From Saprospiraceae bacterium (GTDB lineage Bacteria; Bacteroidota; Bacteroidia; Chitinophagales; Saprospiraceae), in contig JADKBS010000001.1 of the NCBI GenBank assembly GCA_016714985.1, positions 763,001-827,000 of the forward strand: DNA of 64,000 nucleotides, given 5' to 3'. Under the pieces are notes generated by a model, which was given only the letters and a program-made list of their open reading frames with translations, was not told where the DNA came from and searched no databases. The first letter of the stretch is position 1, and each line of letters begins with the position of its first letter. This document shows positions 61,465-64,000 of the stretch, piece by piece. A program made the translations under genes and the position numbers.

Positions 61465-63466
61465 CAACAAGGCACCGGTGCTCGAGCTGTTCGCAGTGGC
61501 CGGCGAGACGACGAGCAACTACGGCACGCACGACATCCCCGCCCTCGGCAACGGCTCGAACGGCAGCGGCCCGGGCGTCATCAACGGCAACCAGGGCGGC
61601 GGCTGCAACCAGGAGCCACAGCTCAGCGGCGGCACGTCCTTCCGTGCGCTGGTGCAGCTCCCACAGAGCCTCACACCGGAGCAGTTCACGAACGTGCGCC
61701 TGGAGAAGCTCTGGCTGGAGGTTGACCACGAGCGCCTCAGCGACCTCGACATCTTCCTGCGCTCGCCGGACAACCGGATCCTCCAGATCACGGCCAACAA
61801 CGGCGGCAACGGCACGTCCATCGACGCCGACTTCTTCGACGCCGCCCCGGGCAACGTGAACGAGGCGCAGTTCAACGTGATCGGCGACTTCAAGCCGGAG
61901 GGCCACAACCAGGTGCAGTACAGCTACGCCAACGCCTTCGGCCAGGGCTTCAGCCCGAACTACACGGCGACGTGGAACGTTACGTTCAACGGTGCGCCCC
62001 AGGTGTTCAACTTCAACCTGACGCAGGCCAATGCGATGAACCAGCTCGCACAGCTGATGAACGCCAACGACCCTGCTGCGGGCATCGCCCCGTACGTGCC
62101 GAACTGGACGAACAACGGCGCAGCCGGCAACACGAACACGAACCTGTTCTTCATCTCCGGCGGCTACTCCGGCAACGGGGTGCAGTACGGCCAGCTGGTG
62201 ATCACGCACACGCAGACGGGCACGGTGACGATCATCAACCCGACGACGCACGGCGCGAGCTGCGGCGGCTTCGTGGGCAACATCTCCAGCTTCCTGCAGT
62301 TCGACAACCCGAGCCTCGGGTTCCAGGGCGACGTGCTCGGCACGTGGGAACTGATCGTGTTCGACGAAGTGGCAGGCGCCACCGGCAAGGTGGTGAACTG
62401 GAAGCTGTTCTTCTCGACCGGCCCGTTGACGATAGACGTTTACAACGCCAGCACGCCGCAGAACAGCGGCCCGCACGCAGTGTGCCAGGGCTCGGTGGTC
62501 GTACCGCCGGTCGACGGCTACGACAACTGCAGCGGCATCGCCAGCTACAAGAGCGAACTTTGGACGATCGTGCCAGGTTCCAACCCGGCGCTCCCAATGA
62601 CTCAAGTAGGTTTTGTTAACAGCAATGGTGGCGTGTTCAACAACGTGCCGCTGTTCCAGAACGGCGCCAACGCACGCTACATCGTGCGCCACTATGCTAC
62701 TGATGGTTGTGGAAATCAGACCTTCATCGACCGGGTGATCCAGTTGAGGGACAAGGTGCCCCCGACCCCGATCTGCGTGGAGTACACGGAGATCAGCATC
62801 ACGAACAACTCGAACCAGACGGGTGGCAGCTGCTCGAGGCTGTACGCCGAGGACCTGGACCGCGCCAGCTACGACAACTGCAAGCCGGTGTACTTCCTGA
62901 TGGCGAAGATGAACGCTGCGACCAGCCCGAACATCTTCAACCGCTGCTACTACCCCTACAGGGACTTCTGCTGCAGCGAGATCGGCAACCAGCAGGTGAT
63001 CCTGCTCGTGCTCGACACCGACCCGGCGCCGCTGTTCTCGACGCAGAACAACGCCAGCCTCGGCTGCGACGGCACGCCCGGCCTGTTCCTCAGCTCGAAC
63101 TTCCAGTTCAACACGAGCGGCCTGAACTTCTCCACCTGCATGGTTGACGTACAGGTGACGGACAAGATCCACCCAGTGCTCGTGAGCTGCCCGCCGAACC
63201 AGCGGATCAGCTGCGACTGGTACGCCGACAACATCGAGACGCAGCAGCTTATGCCTTACGACCCCGGCACAGCGCTCTGCGCTGCTGACGAGCCTCGGCT
63301 TCGGCGTTCCGACGTACTACGACAACTGCGCCATCGACCTGCAGGTGACGTTCTCGACGAGCCTCGACCAGTGCCTCGAGGGCACGATCACCCGCTCATG
63401 GAACAACACCCGCGACGGTGCGGGCAACGTGGCGCTGCAGCCCTGCACGCAGACGATCAACGTTGA
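61415..63466 (+). CDS. Giant adhesin B, fragment 2: shaft
   Basis: This continues adhesin B in the next frame. It corresponds to 52317-54170 of adhesin A and is almost identical to it, including the split P domain and Cys-rich modules. Here the stretch that is out of frame in adhesin A is intact (GFQGDVLGTWELIVFDEVAG). Small AT-richer islands (actcaagtaggttttgttaa at 62600; tatgctactgatggttgtgg at 62693) interrupt the G/C-ending codons and encode the only local differences (TQVGFVNSNGG, ATDGCGNQTF). One extra base near 63245 (cagcagcttatgcc versus cagcttgccggcc) breaks the frame again. Confidence 0.8.
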   Translation: MNPYRVEEYDQIIKVVDNKAPVLELFAVAGETTSNYGTHDIPALGNGSNGSGPGVINGNQGGGCNQEPQLSGGTSFRALVQLPQSLTPEQFTNVRLEKLWLEVDHERLSDLDIFLRSPDNRILQITANNGGNGTSIDADFFDAAPGNVNEAQFNVIGDFKPEGHNQVQYSYANAFGQGFSPNYTATWNVTFNGAPQVFNFNLTQANAMNQLAQLMNANDPAAGIAPYVPNWTNNGAAGNTNTNLFFISGGYSGNGVQYGQLVITHTQTGTVTIINPTTHGASCGGFVGNISSFLQFDNPSLGFQGDVLGTWELIVFDEVAGATGKVVNWKLFFSTGPLTIDVYNASTPQNSGPHAVCQGSVVVPPVDGYDNCSGIASYKSELWTIVPGSNPALPMTQVGFVNSNGGVFNNVPLFQNGANARYIVRHYATDGCGNQTFIDRVIQLRDKVPPTPICVEYTEISITNNSNQTGGSCSRLYAEDLDRASYDNCKPVYFLMAKMNAATSPNIFNRCYYPYRDFCCSEIGNQQVILLVLDTDPAPLFSTQNNASLGCDGTPGLFLSSNFQFNTSGLNFSTCMVDVQVTDKIHPVLVSCPPNQRISCDWYADNIETQQLMPYDPGTALCAADEPRLRRSDVLRQLRHRPAGDVLDEPRPVPRGHDHPLMEQHPRRCGQRGAAALHADDQR

Positions 63467-64000
63467 CCACGTGTCCGACTTTGCGGTCGAGTTCCCGGCC
63501 GACGTGACGATCAACTGCGGTGCGAACGTTCCGAACTTCGGCGAGCCGGAGATCTTCTACGAGACCTGCGAGCTGGTCGCCGTGACGAGCGACGACAGGA
63601 CGTACAACGTTGTGGCTGACGCCTGCTACAAGATCGTCCGCACGTGGACGGTAATCAACTGGTGCGTCGTCGGCAGCGAGATCGACCAGGAGGTCGTCGA
63701 GCAGCCGGAGAACCAGCTTGGCCTTGCGTTCCCGGCCTGCGACATCGACAACGACGGCGACTGCGACGCCCGCACCTTCCGTGATTCCTGGAGGGGCAGC
63801 GTGCCAGTTCCGAACCCGTTTGCGCCGACGGCCTACCGCCTGCGCCCCTTCGTGAACGATGCGCACACGCCGAACACGAACCCGGTACTGAACTTCCGCA
63901 ACCCTGACACGGACATCGACACCGACCCATGGGACGGCTACATCACCTACCAGCAGGTGATCAAGGTGCAGGACAACGTGGACCCAGTGTTCACGAACGG
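63255..64000 (+). CDS. Giant adhesin B, fragment 3, runs off the window
   Basis: This is the third frame of adhesin B, open to the end of the window. It encodes LTTPAQRSALLTSLGFGVPT, then the CYKIVRTWTVINWC motif and the beginning of the next HYR-like module (VDPVFTN). It matches adhesin A 54151-54897 nearly base for base; a local swap changes DDET to DDRT. A dockerin, cohesin-like and T9SS end is expected beyond the window but cannot be seen. Confidence 0.75.

Noticed and set aside
61175..63172. Very long minus-strand frame (665 codons) opposite adhesin B; similar ones at 52033-53286, 54292-55374 and 11715-12548
   Set aside because: They are antisense shadows produced by G/C-ending codons on the plus strand. 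Their translations are rich in R, V, A, E and H repeats with no family features, while the plus-strand proteins are clear.

Overview
The window looks like part of a chromosome from a member of the Bacteroidota, most plausibly of the Saprospiria/Chitinophagales type. The evidence is C-terminal sorting domains of the type IX secretion system (T9SS), HYR-module adhesins, an RHS protein with the Bacteroidota-style NHLGNV and YYPFGM core, promoter boxes of the TAnnTTTG type, and AT-rich spacers around higher-GC genes. The lineage is an inference from protein style; no rRNA or tRNA gene was found.

Layout. 1-14.7 kb: an RHS polymorphic-toxin locus. It holds a giant partial protein, a small secreted protein, an RHS protein split into three frames whose tip is an AHH/HNH-type nuclease, and a candidate immunity gene. 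15-17.3 kb: a secreted protein of unknown function and an outer-membrane barrel. 17.3-28.3 kb: a compact type II secretion / type IV pilus-like machine in three transcription blocks (K-like, I/J-like and F leftwards; G, prepilin peptidase, E, D and L-like rightwards; M/O-like, an Fn3 lipoprotein and a C/P-like protein leftwards). 29.7-38.1 kb: two large HYR adhesins ending in dockerin, cohesin-like and T9SS sorting modules. 38.3-47.8 kb: a multi-pass membrane protein, a BatA-type VWA pair, a small lipoprotein, an FG-GAP/UnbV (CRTAC1-like) lipoprotein and a divergent HTTM / vitamin K-dependent carboxylase-like protein. 47.9-64 kb: a tandemly duplicated module consisting of a long leader, a small secreted helical protein and a giant HYR/P-domain adhesin. 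The second adhesin runs off the window.

Three things stand out. (1) The duplicated leader + small protein + giant adhesin module. Its adhesins carry different heads (CUB-like versus P-domain) on nearly identical shafts. The identical blocks are strongly G/C-ending in codon use while the divergent islands are not, which suggests gene conversion. (2) A family of about 116-130 bp miniature elements with 12-bp terminal repeats and 8-bp target duplications, plus a further copy apparently interrupted by a second miniature element. (3) A complete-looking T2SS/T4P-like locus in a bacterium that also uses T9SS.

Caution: about 18 reading-frame breaks occur in 64 kb. Most are single-base changes in short homopolymers, or sit in the near-identical adhesin repeats. 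Residual long-read sequencing or polishing errors are the simplest explanation, so split genes are described here as fragments of one probable gene.
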